The notes under the pieces: model-generated
What the model was told of the DNA's origin: nothing
The model's input: the letters and a program-made list of their open reading frames with translations, nothing else
Database searches by the model: none
Position numbers and translations under genes: made by a program
In this document: in pieces, positions 33,237 to 41,575 of the stretch
Position numbering within the stretch: the first letter of the stretch is position 1
How the letters are laid out: every line of letters begins with the position of its first letter
Source of the DNA: JBFMCC01 sp037445635
GTDB taxonomy: Bacteria; Chloroflexota; Anaerolineae; Anaerolineales; Villigracilaceae
DNA length: 64,000 nt
Assembly (NCBI GenBank): GCA_037445635.1
Contig: JBBIKC010000001.1
Coordinates: 248,001-312,000 of the forward strand
Direction: 5' to 3'

Positions 33237-34493
33237 ATGAAAAATCAATTTGAAAAGCTAAAGGCAATCTCTCACGAGTTCCCCCGAACTTTCAAGATCA
33301 TCGTTATCACGACGTTCATTGACCGCCTCGGCGGTTCGATGCTCTTCCCGTTCTTCGCGCTGTACATCACCAAACGCTTTAACGTCGGGATGAGCGAGGT
33401 CGGCTGGCTGTTCCTCATCTTCTCGATCACCAGTTTCATCGGGAGTTTCATGGGCGGCGCGTTGACCGATCGCTTTGGCCGCCGCAAGATGATCATCTTC
33501 AGCCTGGTCGCCTCCTCGTTGAGCACCGCCGCGATGGGTCTGGTGGACACGCTCGAGGGCTTCTACATCATCGGCGTCATCTCGGGTCTCTTCACCGACG
33601 TGGGCGGTCCCGCCCAGCAGGCCATCATGGCTGACATCCTGCCCGAGGAGAAGCGCGCCCAGGGTTTCGGCATCCTCCGCGTGACCTTCAACCTGGCCGT
33701 CGTCTTCGGGCCGATCATCGGCGGATTGGTGGCGGCGCGCTCGTACACCGCCCTGTTCCTGATGGACGCGGTCATCAGTATCATCTCGGCGACCATCGTC
33801 TACTTCAACATCCCTGAGACCAAGCCCGCGCCCCATCCACACGAGGTGCCCGAAACCTTTGGGCAGACATTCACCGGTTACGGGCGCGTGATGCGCGACG
33901 CTGTTTTCATGCTCTTCATCCTGGCCTGCATGCTCTCGGGCCTGGTGTACATGAATATGAACACCACGCTGGGCGTCTTCCTGCGCGACAATTACGGTGT
34001 CCCTGAAGACGGATACGCTTACATCCTCAGCATCAACGCCGCCATGGTCGTGCTATTCCAGTTCTGGATCACGCGGCGAATCGAGAAGTTGCCGCCCATG
34101 CTGGTAATGGCTGCAGGGACAGCTCTCTATGCTATCGGGTTTGCCATGTACGGCTTCGTCGGCAACTACGGCATGTTCGTCCTGGCCATGGTGATCATCA
34201 CTATCGGCGAGATGCTGGTGGCTCCCGTCGGGCAGGCACTGGTGGTCAGTTTCGCACCAGAGCAAATGCGCGGACGGTACAGCGCGGTCTTCGGCATCCT
34301 TGCCTGGGGCATGCCTTTCGCGGTCGGCCCCCTGCTCGCGGGCCAGATCATCGACAACCTCGATTCGAACTGGTTGTGGTACGCGTGCGGCATTGTTGGG
34401 ACGCTCTCCGTAGTAGGCTACCTCATCCTGCACCGCGTCCACCCCGCGAAGGAATTGATGGAAGCGCCGTCAGGCGTCCCCTCCGCCGCCTAA
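33237..34493 (+). CDS. Major facilitator superfamily transporter
   Basis: 418 residues with about twelve hydrophobic segments. The MFS signature between helices 2 and 3 is GGALTDRFGRRKMIIFSL (about residues 72-89), and a repeat of it in the second half is weaker (ITRRIEKLPPMLVMA). Helix 5 has ILRVTFNLAVVFGPIIGG, as in drug-efflux MFS proteins. Controlled by the ArsR-type regulator in front of it; export of a toxic compound is the likely role, substrate unknown. Confidence 0.92.
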   Translation: MKNQFEKLKAISHEFPRTFKIIVITTFIDRLGGSMLFPFFALYITKRFNVGMSEVGWLFLIFSITSFIGSFMGGALTDRFGRRKMIIFSLVASSLSTAAMGLVDTLEGFYIIGVISGLFTDVGGPAQQAIMADILPEEKRAQGFGILRVTFNLAVVFGPIIGGLVAARSYTALFLMDAVISIISATIVYFNIPETKPAPHPHEVPETFGQTFTGYGRVMRDAVFMLFILACMLSGLVYMNMNTTLGVFLRDNYGVPEDGYAYILSINAAMVVLFQFWITRRIEKLPPMLVMAAGTALYAIGFAMYGFVGNYGMFVLAMVIITIGEMLVAPVGQALVVSFAPEQMRGRYSAVFGILAWGMPFAVGPLLAGQIIDNLDSNWLWYACGIVGTLSVVGYLILHRVHPAKELMEAPSGVPSAA

Positions 34494-34515
34494 TTTCGAT
34501 TCTTCCCCTCACTTT

Positions 34516-34546
34516 GTTGGGCCGACCTTTACGCTGTCGGCCCAAC
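34516..34546 (+). terminator. Hairpin after the MFS gene
   Basis: Eleven-base arms GTTGGGCCGAC / GTCGGCCCAAC around 9 nt. No T run follows directly, so termination is uncertain. Confidence 0.5.
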
Positions 34547-34582
34547 ATCGTTTAAGGCACAAAATGCTGGTAAACTTTCCCC

Positions 34583-35386
34583 ATGAAAAGCCGCACAGAT
34601 ATTCAAGCCTACAATCGCGAAGCCTGGGACCGCGAAGTAGCGGGTGGCCAGAACCGCTGGACTCAACCCGTAACTTCGGAGATTACCGCGGCCGCTCGCC
34701 GCGGGGATTGGTCAGTGGTCCTGACCGAGAACAAGCCTGTACCGCGCGACTGGTTCCCGCCGTTGAAAGGATTGGAAATCCTATGCCTCGCCTCGGGCGG
34801 CGGTCAGCAGGGACCTGTTCTTGCCGCGGCGGGTGCGAGGGTGACCGTTTTTGACAACTCACCCCGCCAGCTGGCACAGGACAGGCTGGTAGCCGAACGC
34901 GATGGGCTGGAGATGCGCCTGGTCGAGGGCGACGCAGCGGACTTGAGCATGTTCGCGGATGAGTCCTTCGACCTAGTCTTCAACCCCTGTTCCACGGTCT
35001 TCATGGCCGATGTGCGCGCCGTGTGGCGCGAATGTGCGCGCGTGCTCCGCGAGGGCGGCGTATTGATGACCGGCTCGATGAATCCGGTGCACTACATCTT
35101 CGACCTCTTCAAAGCGGACGAGGGCACTTTGGAAGTCGCTCATTCGATTCCATACTCCGACATCGAAGATTTAAGTCGGGATGAACTCAATGAATACATC
35201 GAAAAAGGTCTCCCGTTGGAATTCGGCCACTCGCTCACCGACCTGCTCGGAGGTCAATTGGACACGGGACTGGTCATCACGGACATGTACGAGGACGTCA
35301 TGAACGATTCGCCGCTGGCGAAATATCACCCCAGTTACCTCGCCACGCGGGCCGTCAAAACGAAGGGATCACGCGGAGGAATCTGA
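34583..35386 (+). CDS. SAM-dependent class I methyltransferase
   Basis: 267 residues. Motif I EILCLASGGGQQGPVLA (about residues 67-83) and the acidic loop end VTVFDNS, then GDAADLSMFADESFDLVF (motifs II-III), and ECARVLREGGVLMTGS typical of UbiE-like small-molecule methylases. The N-terminus QAYNREAWDREVAGG also matches this group. Acts on an unknown small molecule. It overlaps the following hydrolase gene by one base (TGATG). A possible -10 TAAACT lies 6 nt before the ATG. Confidence 0.88.
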   Translation: MKSRTDIQAYNREAWDREVAGGQNRWTQPVTSEITAAARRGDWSVVLTENKPVPRDWFPPLKGLEILCLASGGGQQGPVLAAAGARVTVFDNSPRQLAQDRLVAERDGLEMRLVEGDAADLSMFADESFDLVFNPCSTVFMADVRAVWRECARVLREGGVLMTGSMNPVHYIFDLFKADEGTLEVAHSIPYSDIEDLSRDELNEYIEKGLPLEFGHSLTDLLGGQLDTGLVITDMYEDVMNDSPLAKYHPSYLATRAVKTKGSRGGI

Positions 35387-36165
35387 TGAAACTCGAACTG
35401 ATTCACAAAACACCTACCGGCGCGGCGCGTCCCACTCCTCTGCTCTTCGTCCACGGCAAGTGGCACGGGGCCTGGTGCTGGGAGGAGCATTTCATGCCGT
35501 ATTTCGCCGGGCGCGGATACAATGTCCATGCCCTCAGCCTGCGCGGACACGGCGCCAGCGAGGGGCAGATCTGGGGCGCATCCATCGCCGATTACGTCTC
35601 GGACGTGGAACGGGCCGCGGGTCAATTGGACGCGCCGCCCGTTGTCATCGGCCACTCGATGGGCGGGTTCATCACCCAGAAATATCTCGAGTCGCACGCC
35701 GCGCCTGCCGCGGTATTGCTGACTTCCGTTCCGTATTACGGTCTCTGGCCCGCAACATTCTCATTGCTCATGCAAAAACCGCTGGCCGTATTGAAAGTGT
35801 TGGCCACGCTTCGACTGTATCCGGTTGTGGAAACGCCCGCGCTGGCGCAATTTGCCTTGTTTTCGAGCGACATGCCCACAGAAAAAGTCACGGCATATCA
35901 AACACGCCTGTGTGACGAATCCTTCCGCGCCTATCTCGATGAATTAGGGCTCAACCTCGTGCGGCCCAAACGCGTTAAAACGCCGATGCTGGTGATTGGC
36001 GCGTCGAGGGATGCCGTCATCTCGCGCAAAGCGGTGAACGACACGGCGCGGGCGTACGGAACGACAGCCGAGTTCTTCGACATGGCGCACGATGTAATGC
36101 TGGAACCAAACTGGAAACTAGCGGCCGATAGAATCCTGGAATGGCTGAGAGAAAAAGGTCTATGA
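35386..36165 (+). CDS. Alpha/beta-hydrolase
   Basis: 259 residues. PLLFVHGKWHGAWCWEEHFMP near the N-terminus (oxyanion region), nucleophile elbow VIGHSMGGF (Ser about 90), acid in VIGASRDAVIS (about 206) and the closing histidine in FDMAHDVMLEPNW (about 232). This pattern is close to lysophospholipase/esterase-like small hydrolases. Translationally coupled to the methyltransferase and to the small membrane gene that follows (ATGA overlap at 36162). Confidence 0.85.
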   Translation: MKLELIHKTPTGAARPTPLLFVHGKWHGAWCWEEHFMPYFAGRGYNVHALSLRGHGASEGQIWGASIADYVSDVERAAGQLDAPPVVIGHSMGGFITQKYLESHAAPAAVLLTSVPYYGLWPATFSLLMQKPLAVLKVLATLRLYPVVETPALAQFALFSSDMPTEKVTAYQTRLCDESFRAYLDELGLNLVRPKRVKTPMLVIGASRDAVISRKAVNDTARAYGTTAEFFDMAHDVMLEPNWKLAADRILEWLREKGL

Positions 36166-36341
36166 AAACTGCGCTGAAAACCCTCGGCGTCCTGCTTGTT
36201 CTGGCGGGCGCGGTCTGGTTCCTGCAGGGAATTAACATTTTGCCCGGCAGCTTCATGACGGGCGACCCACAATGGGCAATCAACGGAGGCATTGCCATGA
36301 TTATCGGAGCGGGCATGTTTTACTGGGGTAATCGCAAATAA
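36162..36341 (+). CDS. Small two-helix membrane protein
   Basis: 59 residues from ATG 36162 inside the hydrolase stop (ATGA). Two hydrophobic helices (residues about 6-24, LKTLGVLLVLAGAVWFLQG, and 39-56, INGGIAMIIGAGMFYWG) with a basic end NRK. The pattern LAGxVWFLQGxNILPGSFMTGDxxW is common to small hypothetical membrane proteins in many bacteria; function unknown. Confidence 0.75.
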   Translation: MKTALKTLGVLLVLAGAVWFLQGINILPGSFMTGDPQWAINGGIAMIIGAGMFYWGNRK

Positions 36342-36342
36342 A

Positions 36343-37356
36343 ATGACGGAAGGCGGCCGCGCACACGCCCTCGAGACCCTCGCGCCCCTGCTCGAAAAAG
36401 CCCTCGCCTCGCGCGCGACCCTGTTCGATTCCCGCCACGAGACGGCCTTTCGACTCTTCAATGGATTCACCGAGGGCTTCCCCGACCTCGCGCTGGACAT
36501 CTACGGGCGCACGCTCGTCGTCCACGACCATGCAGAAAAACCAAATCGAGAACTGGTCTCTGAAATCACGGAAAGTATAAGGCGCGCCCTGGACTGGCTG
36601 CGCGCAGTTATTGTAAAGACGCGCAACGCCTCGACTCACCGGGAAAGACTCGGCATCGTTCACTTCGGCGACAAACCAGATACGAAAATCAAAGAGCACG
36701 GAGTCTGGTATGCCCTCGACCTGACGCTGAATCGCGACGCGAGTTTCTATCTTGACACGCGCAATCTGCGGCAATGGATCATCGAAAACGCGCGCGGCAA
36801 GACCGTGCTCAACACCTTCGCCTACACAGGCAGCCTGGGCGTCGCGGCGATGGCGGGCGGCGCGGCCCGCGTGATTCAACAGGATCTTAGCCGCAAGTTC
36901 CTGAATCTCGCGAAGACCTCCTGCGCGCTAAACGGCTTCCCAATTCGTAAAGAAGATTTCATAGCGGGCGATTTCTTCCCCGTCATTGGCAAGTTCAGGC
37001 GCACCAAACAGACCTTCGATTGCGTCATCCTTGATCCACCGTTATTTTCCACAACGACCAGAGGCAGAGTGGATCAGGTGCACGCGAGCGCGCGGCTCAT
37101 CAATAAGGTCCGCCCATTGATCAACGACGGGGGGCGGCTGGTTTCGATTAACAACGCGCTGTTCGTCAGCGGAAGGGAATACATTCGGGCGCTCGAAGAG
37201 CTGTGTCGGGACGGGTATTTGAAAATCGAAGAGTTGATTCCCGTGCCCGAAGATTTCACGGGACGCGACAGAGTCGACACGCCGATCACCGACCCTGCGC
37301 CGTTCAGCCATTCGACCAAAATCGCAATCCTGGCAATAAAGCGCAAAGGCAATTAG
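36343..37356 (+). CDS. RlmI/RlmK-like SAM-dependent RNA methyltransferase
   Basis: 337 residues. An N-terminal part (RATLFDSRHETAFRLFNGFTEGFPDLALDIYG) matches the pre-SAM region of RlmI-like enzymes. Motif I is VLNTFAYTGSLGVAAM (about residues 151-166), motif IV FDCVILDPPLF (about 226-236), the latter in DPPxF form used by the m5C/m2G 23S rRNA methylase group. The catalytic Cys of true m5C enzymes is not evident, so guanine-N2 or another base is possible. It starts one base after the small membrane gene. Confidence 0.82.
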   Translation: MTEGGRAHALETLAPLLEKALASRATLFDSRHETAFRLFNGFTEGFPDLALDIYGRTLVVHDHAEKPNRELVSEITESIRRALDWLRAVIVKTRNASTHRERLGIVHFGDKPDTKIKEHGVWYALDLTLNRDASFYLDTRNLRQWIIENARGKTVLNTFAYTGSLGVAAMAGGAARVIQQDLSRKFLNLAKTSCALNGFPIRKEDFIAGDFFPVIGKFRRTKQTFDCVILDPPLFSTTTRGRVDQVHASARLINKVRPLINDGGRLVSINNALFVSGREYIRALEELCRDGYLKIEELIPVPEDFTGRDRVDTPITDPAPFSHSTKIAILAIKRKGN

Positions 37357-37447
37357 AACAGGCTCGGCTGTTCGGGGACATCGGGTACTTGAATTCGGGG
37401 TCATTTCGTGCTACTGTAAAGTTGGGCACATTCAAAGGAGATGAACT

Positions 37448-37882
37448 ATGTACAAGAAGATTCTCGTTCCATTGGATGGCTCACCATTTGCCGAAGCGGT
37501 ACTACCCCACGCGATGGCGCTGGCCAAATCGGAAAACGCAGAGGTCGTCATCCTCCGCGTGCCGATCGTTCCCGCCGATGAATTTTACGGTCACGATGTC
37601 GCCATGAGATCCGCAATCAACAAGAAAATTGACGAGGAATCCGACCAGTACGTGCGCGAGAAGGTCCGCAGACTGAAGATGGGGGGCGTAAAAGTTACGG
37701 GTGTTGTGCGAGAAGGCCCGGTGTCCGAAACGATCGCCGAAGTTGCCGAGGAGATTCACGCGGACATGATCGCCATGTCCACGCACGGGCGCGCGGGAAT
37801 CCAGCGCTGGCTGAAAGGCAGTGTGGCAGAAGAGGTCGTCCACCTGACCCATATCCCCGTCATATTGATCCATCCAAACTGA
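37448..37882 (+). CDS. Universal stress protein (UspA family)
   Basis: 144 residues. ILVPLDGSPFAEAVLPHA at the N-terminus and the ATP-binding loop STHGRAGIQRWLKGSVAEEV near the C-terminus (Gly-x2-Gly-x9-Gly-Ser pattern), ending PVILIHPN. Cytosolic, ATP-binding type. AAAGGAG precedes ATG 37448. A possible TTGAAT-17-TACTGT promoter lies at 37389-37417. Confidence 0.92.
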   Translation: MYKKILVPLDGSPFAEAVLPHAMALAKSENAEVVILRVPIVPADEFYGHDVAMRSAINKKIDEESDQYVREKVRRLKMGGVKVTGVVREGPVSETIAEVAEEIHADMIAMSTHGRAGIQRWLKGSVAEEVVHLTHIPVILIHPN

Positions 37883-37906
37883 CCCGGCAGCCGAATATCC
37901 TCGCAC

Positions 37907-38296
37907 TCAATCCGCGCGCGAGGCCCACGCGTCGATCTCAACCCTGTAAATCGGGCTGGCCAGCGCCGCGACATAAACCAGCGTGCTGCATGGTTTATGT
38001 CCTCGCAATTTGGATGCCGTCAACTCGCGTCGTTTGGTTGTATCCATCTCGCCCACGAGATAATATGTGAGTTTGACAATGTCCTTCACATCCATGTTCG
38101 CGGCGCGCAGGTTGCGGAAGACGTTTTCAAGGGCAACGTCAATCTGTTCGATGGGGTCCTCTGGCACACTGCCATCTTCTCTTATGCCAACCTGGCCCGA
38201 GAGGATCAACACGCGCTCATTGCCTGCGATTTCTATCTGGTGAGTGTAAGAGCCAATGGGTTGATGGACATCCTCGGGGTTGCGAAATTCCTTCAT
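37907..38296 (-). CDS. RidA family protein
   Basis: 129 residues. YjgF/RidA fold: VLILSGQVGIREDGSVPE, IEQIDVALENVFRNLRAANMDVKDIVKLTYYLV and the C-terminal STLVYVAALASPIYRVEIDAWAS. RidA enzymes hydrolyse reactive enamines and imines from amino acid metabolism, using a conserved Arg; the usual C-terminal arginine appears in PIYRVEID. ATG 38296 has AGGAGAG just upstream; the longer frame to 38503 is antisense to nothing and lacks family similarity. Confidence 0.88.
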   Translation of the reverse strand: MKEFRNPEDVHQPIGSYTHQIEIAGNERVLILSGQVGIREDGSVPEDPIEQIDVALENVFRNLRAANMDVKDIVKLTYYLVGEMDTTKRRELTASKLRGHKPCSTLVYVAALASPIYRVEIDAWASRAD

Positions 38297-38307
38297 CTCT
38301 CTCCTGA

Positions 38308-38961
38308 TCAGCGAATCGGTTCCAGGAAGTAATAGGGGCGGATGAGCGGCGCTTCGGCGGACCAGCCTTCGAGTCCGTTCGGCAGGCGCACCTTCCACCA
38401 CAGGTAAGCCCTGTCGCCGCCCGGTGTACTCCGGCGCGTACAGACCGGCCCGCCGATCACGTCCATGCGCGTGCCAGGATTGTTGGTCAGGATGATGGGC
38501 CATGTCAGCCCGGGCCCGGTGCGGAAGTTCAGCCGATAGAGCACGCGGACGCTGTCGCCGACGCGGATGCGGGTGACGGCCGAGGGGCAGGCATTCGGGT
38601 CAGAGGTGGGGACAGGTTCGGTCGGTGCGGGAAGCGGGGTCGGGGTCGAGGTGGGAGGCGCGGTGGGAGTGTCTGTGGGGGGAGGCTGGGCCGTGAATGT
38701 CGCGGTCGGCGTGTCGGTGATCGGAGGTTCGGGCGTGAAGGTCGCGCTCGCGGGGACAGGCGTTTCTGTGGCTGTCGGCGGGAGAGACGTATTCGTCGCG
38801 GTCGCGGTGGACGGCGCGGGCGTTACGGTAGACGGTACGGGCGGTTGCGGCTGACACGCGCGCAATAACAAAAGGAACAGGATGATCGTCAAAATGATCG
38901 CGACGATCAATTTGAACAAGTCGTAGCCTGGGACAAATCGCGACCCGCTGGTCTGCGCCAT
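38308..38961 (-). CDS. Membrane-anchored SH3-like surface protein with Thr/Pro stalk
   Basis: 217 residues: a short cytosolic N-terminus (MAQTSGSRFVPGYDLFK), one membrane helix (about residues 17-35), then a Thr/Pro/Ser-rich stalk of about 70 residues (TPAPSTATATNTS and similar), then an SH3b-like domain (about 125-215: VGDSVRVLYRLNFRTGPGL...LWWKVRLPNGLEGWSAEAPL). Bacterial SH3 domains often bind cell-wall peptides. It sits 11 nt upstream of ridA and is preceded by the HhH protein gene, probably one transcript. Confidence 0.85.
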   Translation of the reverse strand: MAQTSGSRFVPGYDLFKLIVAIILTIILFLLLLRACQPQPPVPSTVTPAPSTATATNTSLPPTATETPVPASATFTPEPPITDTPTATFTAQPPPTDTPTAPPTSTPTPLPAPTEPVPTSDPNACPSAVTRIRVGDSVRVLYRLNFRTGPGLTWPIILTNNPGTRMDVIGGPVCTRRSTPGGDRAYLWWKVRLPNGLEGWSAEAPLIRPYYFLEPIR

Positions 38962-38963
38962 GG

Positions 38964-39335
38964 CTACCCCGCTTTCTTTTTGTCGGCCAGTTCACGCGCC
39001 TGCCGTAAAATCGAGCGTTCGTTGATAAAGCGTTGAAGCAGGTCGCCCAGCGCCTCCTCAAACTCATCGAGAGTAAGGTTTGCCAATTGCTCGTACATGT
39101 AAATCCCCGATTGATTCAACCGTTTCGCGATGACGGGGCCAATGCCCTTGATGGCGACGAGGTCGTCGGGATTGGGCGGGGGCGACGCGTAGCGCGTCTT
39201 TTGCGTGGGGGCAAGGGACGCAGCCGATTCGCCGCGCGGTTCGGGCCTGGCGCGCCGCCAGTAGAACCAGTCTATCACCCATTCGATCAACCATCCGATC
39301 AACAAGCCAAGCACGAGCGCGGCGGCAATGTTCAT
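38964..39335 (-). CDS. Small membrane-anchored helix-hairpin-helix protein
   Basis: 123 residues from ATG 39335 (AGGAGC 5-6 nt upstream). An N-terminal membrane helix (AAALVLGLLIGWLIEWVIDWFYW) is followed by a basic linker and an HhH-type domain (DDLVAIKGIGPVIAKRLNQSGIYMYEQL) like the C-terminal 'identical to L21/L24-associated' HhH domains seen fused to ribosomal or membrane proteins, ending in a charged helix. The HhH fold suggests nucleic acid or protein binding; why it is membrane-tethered is unclear. Confidence 0.82.
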   Translation of the reverse strand: MNIAAALVLGLLIGWLIEWVIDWFYWRRARPEPRGESAASLAPTQKTRYASPPPNPDDLVAIKGIGPVIAKRLNQSGIYMYEQLANLTLDEFEEALGDLLQRFINERSILRQARELADKKKAG

Positions 39336-39405
39336 GGTTGCTCCTCTTTCGAAAATGCCCACAGGCGATGAGAGAATTGACTACGATAATTATATCGTTA
39401 TCGTG

Positions 39406-39576
39406 TTCGAAATGCTTTGTTGCAATTATCCGTTTACACTGTCATTGCGAGATGTCGAAGGCATCGAAGCAATCCCCTCGCAATGGGAGAGACTGCTTCC
39501 CTTCGACATGGCTCAGGGCAAGCGCTCTGCTCGCAGCCACGGATTCTAAGGCGGTTGCAACAGTGCATGTTCGAAA
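39406..39576. mobile_element. MITE-like element, copy B
   Basis: Terminal inverted repeats TTCGAAATGCTTTGTTGCAA (39406-39425) and TTGCAACAGTGCATGTTCGAA (39555-39575) enclose about 130 bp containing CACTGTCATTGCGAGATGTC, ATCGAAGCAATCCCCTCGCA and the CCCTTCGACATGGCTCAGGG unit. It has the same end core (TGTTGCAA) and inner repeat as copy A at 22486. No ORF of its own. It separates the HhH gene from tsaD. Confidence 0.72.
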
Positions 39577-39640
39577 TAAATAATGCCGCCGTCCACCAAT
39601 TCTCCTCTGCTCGGCGAGCCGCGGCTGAGGTCTCATTCAT

Positions 39641-40669
39641 CTACGAAAGCGGCCAGGTGGGCTGGACATCCTCTTCAAGGCTGCTGGTGTGGCCGAGCGC
39701 GTAACGGAAGTAGCCCGCCGCGCCGATCATGGCGGCGTTGTCGGTGCACAGCGAGAGGCGCGGGATGTGTACGGGAAACTCGGTCTGCGATTTGAAGGCC
39801 TGCCGCAGGGCGCGGTTGGCCGAGACGCCGCCCGCCACGAGAATCTCCTTCGCGCCGAATTCGCGCGCCGCGGCCATCGTTTTTTCAAACAACACATCAA
39901 TCACCGCGGCCTGGAAACTCGCGGCCAGATCGGCGACAGGCAATGGCTTGCCGCCTTTTTGAAGGCGCTGCGTTTCGTGCAGGACCGCGGTCTTGAGTCC
40001 GCTGAACGAGAAGTTCCACGTCCCTTCGAGGCGGGCGCGCGGAAATGCAAATCGACGCGGGTCGCCATCCTCCGCGGCCTGCTGAATGGCGGGACCGCCC
40101 GGGTAGCCGAGCCCCAGCAGGCGTGCCACCTTGTCGAAGGCCTCGCCCGCCGCGTCGTCCAGGGTGGAGCCGAGTCGCTGGTAGGCCAAATGCTCGGACA
40201 TCAGATTCAGTTCCGTGTGTCCGCCCGAGACGAGCAAAGCCAGCAGCGGAAATTGTGGCGCGGGCGGAGGCGTCTCGCCCGCGTCGTAGACCCAGGCCGA
40301 GTAGATATGCCCCTCCAAATGGTTGATGCCCACGAACGGAATCCCCGCGCCGAGCGCGAGGCCCTTGGCTGCGTTCATGCCGACGACGAGCGAACCCGCC
40401 AGCCCGGGCCCGCGCGTGACGGCCACCGCGTCCACGTCCGCGAGGGTGATGTGCGCCTGCGCCAGCGCCTGCTCCACGACAGGTACGATCGAAAGAACGT
40501 GCTGGCGCGAGGCCACTTCAGGATACACGCCGCCGAAGCGCGCGTGCACATCCATCTGCGAGGCGACGACGGAGGCCAGCAGGGCGCGCCCGTTTTCGAG
40601 CACGGCGCAGGCGGTCTCGTCGCAGGAGGTCTCGATGGCGAGGATGCGGGCGGGTTTGAGGTCAGTCAT
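39641..40669 (-). CDS. tsaD: tRNA N6-adenosine threonylcarbamoyltransferase TsaD
   Basis: 342 residues. Kae1/TsaD signature: LAIETSCDETACAVLENG at the N-terminus, RFGGVYPEVASRQHV, and the metal-binding NHLEGHIYSAW (His-x3-His). It works with TsaB, TsaC and TsaE to make t6A37 in tRNAs reading ANN codons. Last gene of an apparent minus-strand operon membrane protein-selA-M24 peptidase-DMT transporter-tsaD. The ATG is preceded by TTATAA and no SD, so a start a few codons downstream cannot be ruled out. Confidence 0.95.
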   Translation of the reverse strand: MTDLKPARILAIETSCDETACAVLENGRALLASVVASQMDVHARFGGVYPEVASRQHVLSIVPVVEQALAQAHITLADVDAVAVTRGPGLAGSLVVGMNAAKGLALGAGIPFVGINHLEGHIYSAWVYDAGETPPPAPQFPLLALLVSGGHTELNLMSEHLAYQRLGSTLDDAAGEAFDKVARLLGLGYPGGPAIQQAAEDGDPRRFAFPRARLEGTWNFSFSGLKTAVLHETQRLQKGGKPLPVADLAASFQAAVIDVLFEKTMAAAREFGAKEILVAGGVSANRALRQAFKSQTEFPVHIPRLSLCTDNAAMIGAAGYFRYALGHTSSLEEDVQPTWPLS

Positions 40670-40681
40670 TTATAATCAGAA

Positions 40682-41569
40682 TTAGAACGCAGTTGTGATT
40701 ATACCGACAATTGCCATCAAAACTCCAAATCTCTGTATGCGGGTGATTTTTTCTTTCAGGAAAACGATTGCCAGTCCGATTGTCACGATGGACAAGGCGG
40801 AGGCGATGGGAGTGATCAGGATCGCGTCGCCAATAGTCAAACCATAATTGACTGCCGCAACCGCGCCTGCCTCAACAATCCCCATTACGACAAGCATGAT
40901 TTTTGTTTTCGCGGAGGCCGTCGCAAGGCTAATCTCCCGCCTTACAAAGACCGAGAAAACCAACAAGAACAGAATGATTCCCAACTTGACCAACAAGGTG
41001 GTGAAGAGCCATCCGATTTCTTCTGAAACGATTTCGCTCACATTCCAATAAACGCCAAAAAAGAAGGCGCCTGCCACTGTTTCTTTTACGCCCATTGATG
41101 GTTGAAACCTTTGATTTTTTATGTCGCTCCAGGTCAAGGACGCGACCGCCACACCACCGAGAATCAGCAGGACACCCAGGGTCTGTATTCCAGAAAGCCG
41201 CTGTCCCATGAGTAGAAAAGCAAACAGCATTGTGAATACAGCCCACAGATTCATAGTCGCGGCAACAATGGAGACATTGCCGATCTCAAGCCCTTTGAAA
41301 AAGAACAAATAACCAGCAGAGTACAAAACTGCCGCGACGACAAGTAACAGGATCGAAAGACCAGAAATATCGAGACTTGACTCGAACACAAAGGCGAGCA
41401 GACCCACCGCCCCCAGACCAGCCAGTTGTGACCAAAACAAGGATTTGAAAGGGCCGATCTGCTTCGCAAACACGCCGCCGAGAAAATCGTATATACCCCA
41501 TCCAAACATGCCACCGATGCCCAATAATATACTCAGGATGGTCGTGTTCATCGAATTGTGGTCAACCAT
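40682..41569 (-). CDS. EamA/DMT family transporter
   Basis: 295 residues, about ten hydrophobic helices in two EamA repeats (GIYDFLGGVFAKQIGPFKSLFW..., then MGVKETVAGAFFFGVYWNVSEIV...). The second-repeat end reads TPIASALSIVTIGLAIVFLKEKITRIQ, a common EamA C-terminus. Transports an unknown metabolite. ATG 41569 lies 6 nt after the M24 peptidase stop; ATG 41551 is an alternative start. Confidence 0.88.
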   Translation of the reverse strand: MVDHNSMNTTILSILLGIGGMFGWGIYDFLGGVFAKQIGPFKSLFWSQLAGLGAVGLLAFVFESSLDISGLSILLLVVAAVLYSAGYLFFFKGLEIGNVSIVAATMNLWAVFTMLFAFLLMGQRLSGIQTLGVLLILGGVAVASLTWSDIKNQRFQPSMGVKETVAGAFFFGVYWNVSEIVSEEIGWLFTTLLVKLGIILFLLVFSVFVRREISLATASAKTKIMLVVMGIVEAGAVAAVNYGLTIGDAILITPIASALSIVTIGLAIVFLKEKITRIQRFGVLMAIVGIITTAF

Positions 41570-41575
41570 CCACGG

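Noticed and set aside
38567..38854. Gly/Val-rich plus-strand ORF
   Set aside because: It is the complement of the Thr/Pro stalk of the minus-strand SH3-like protein.
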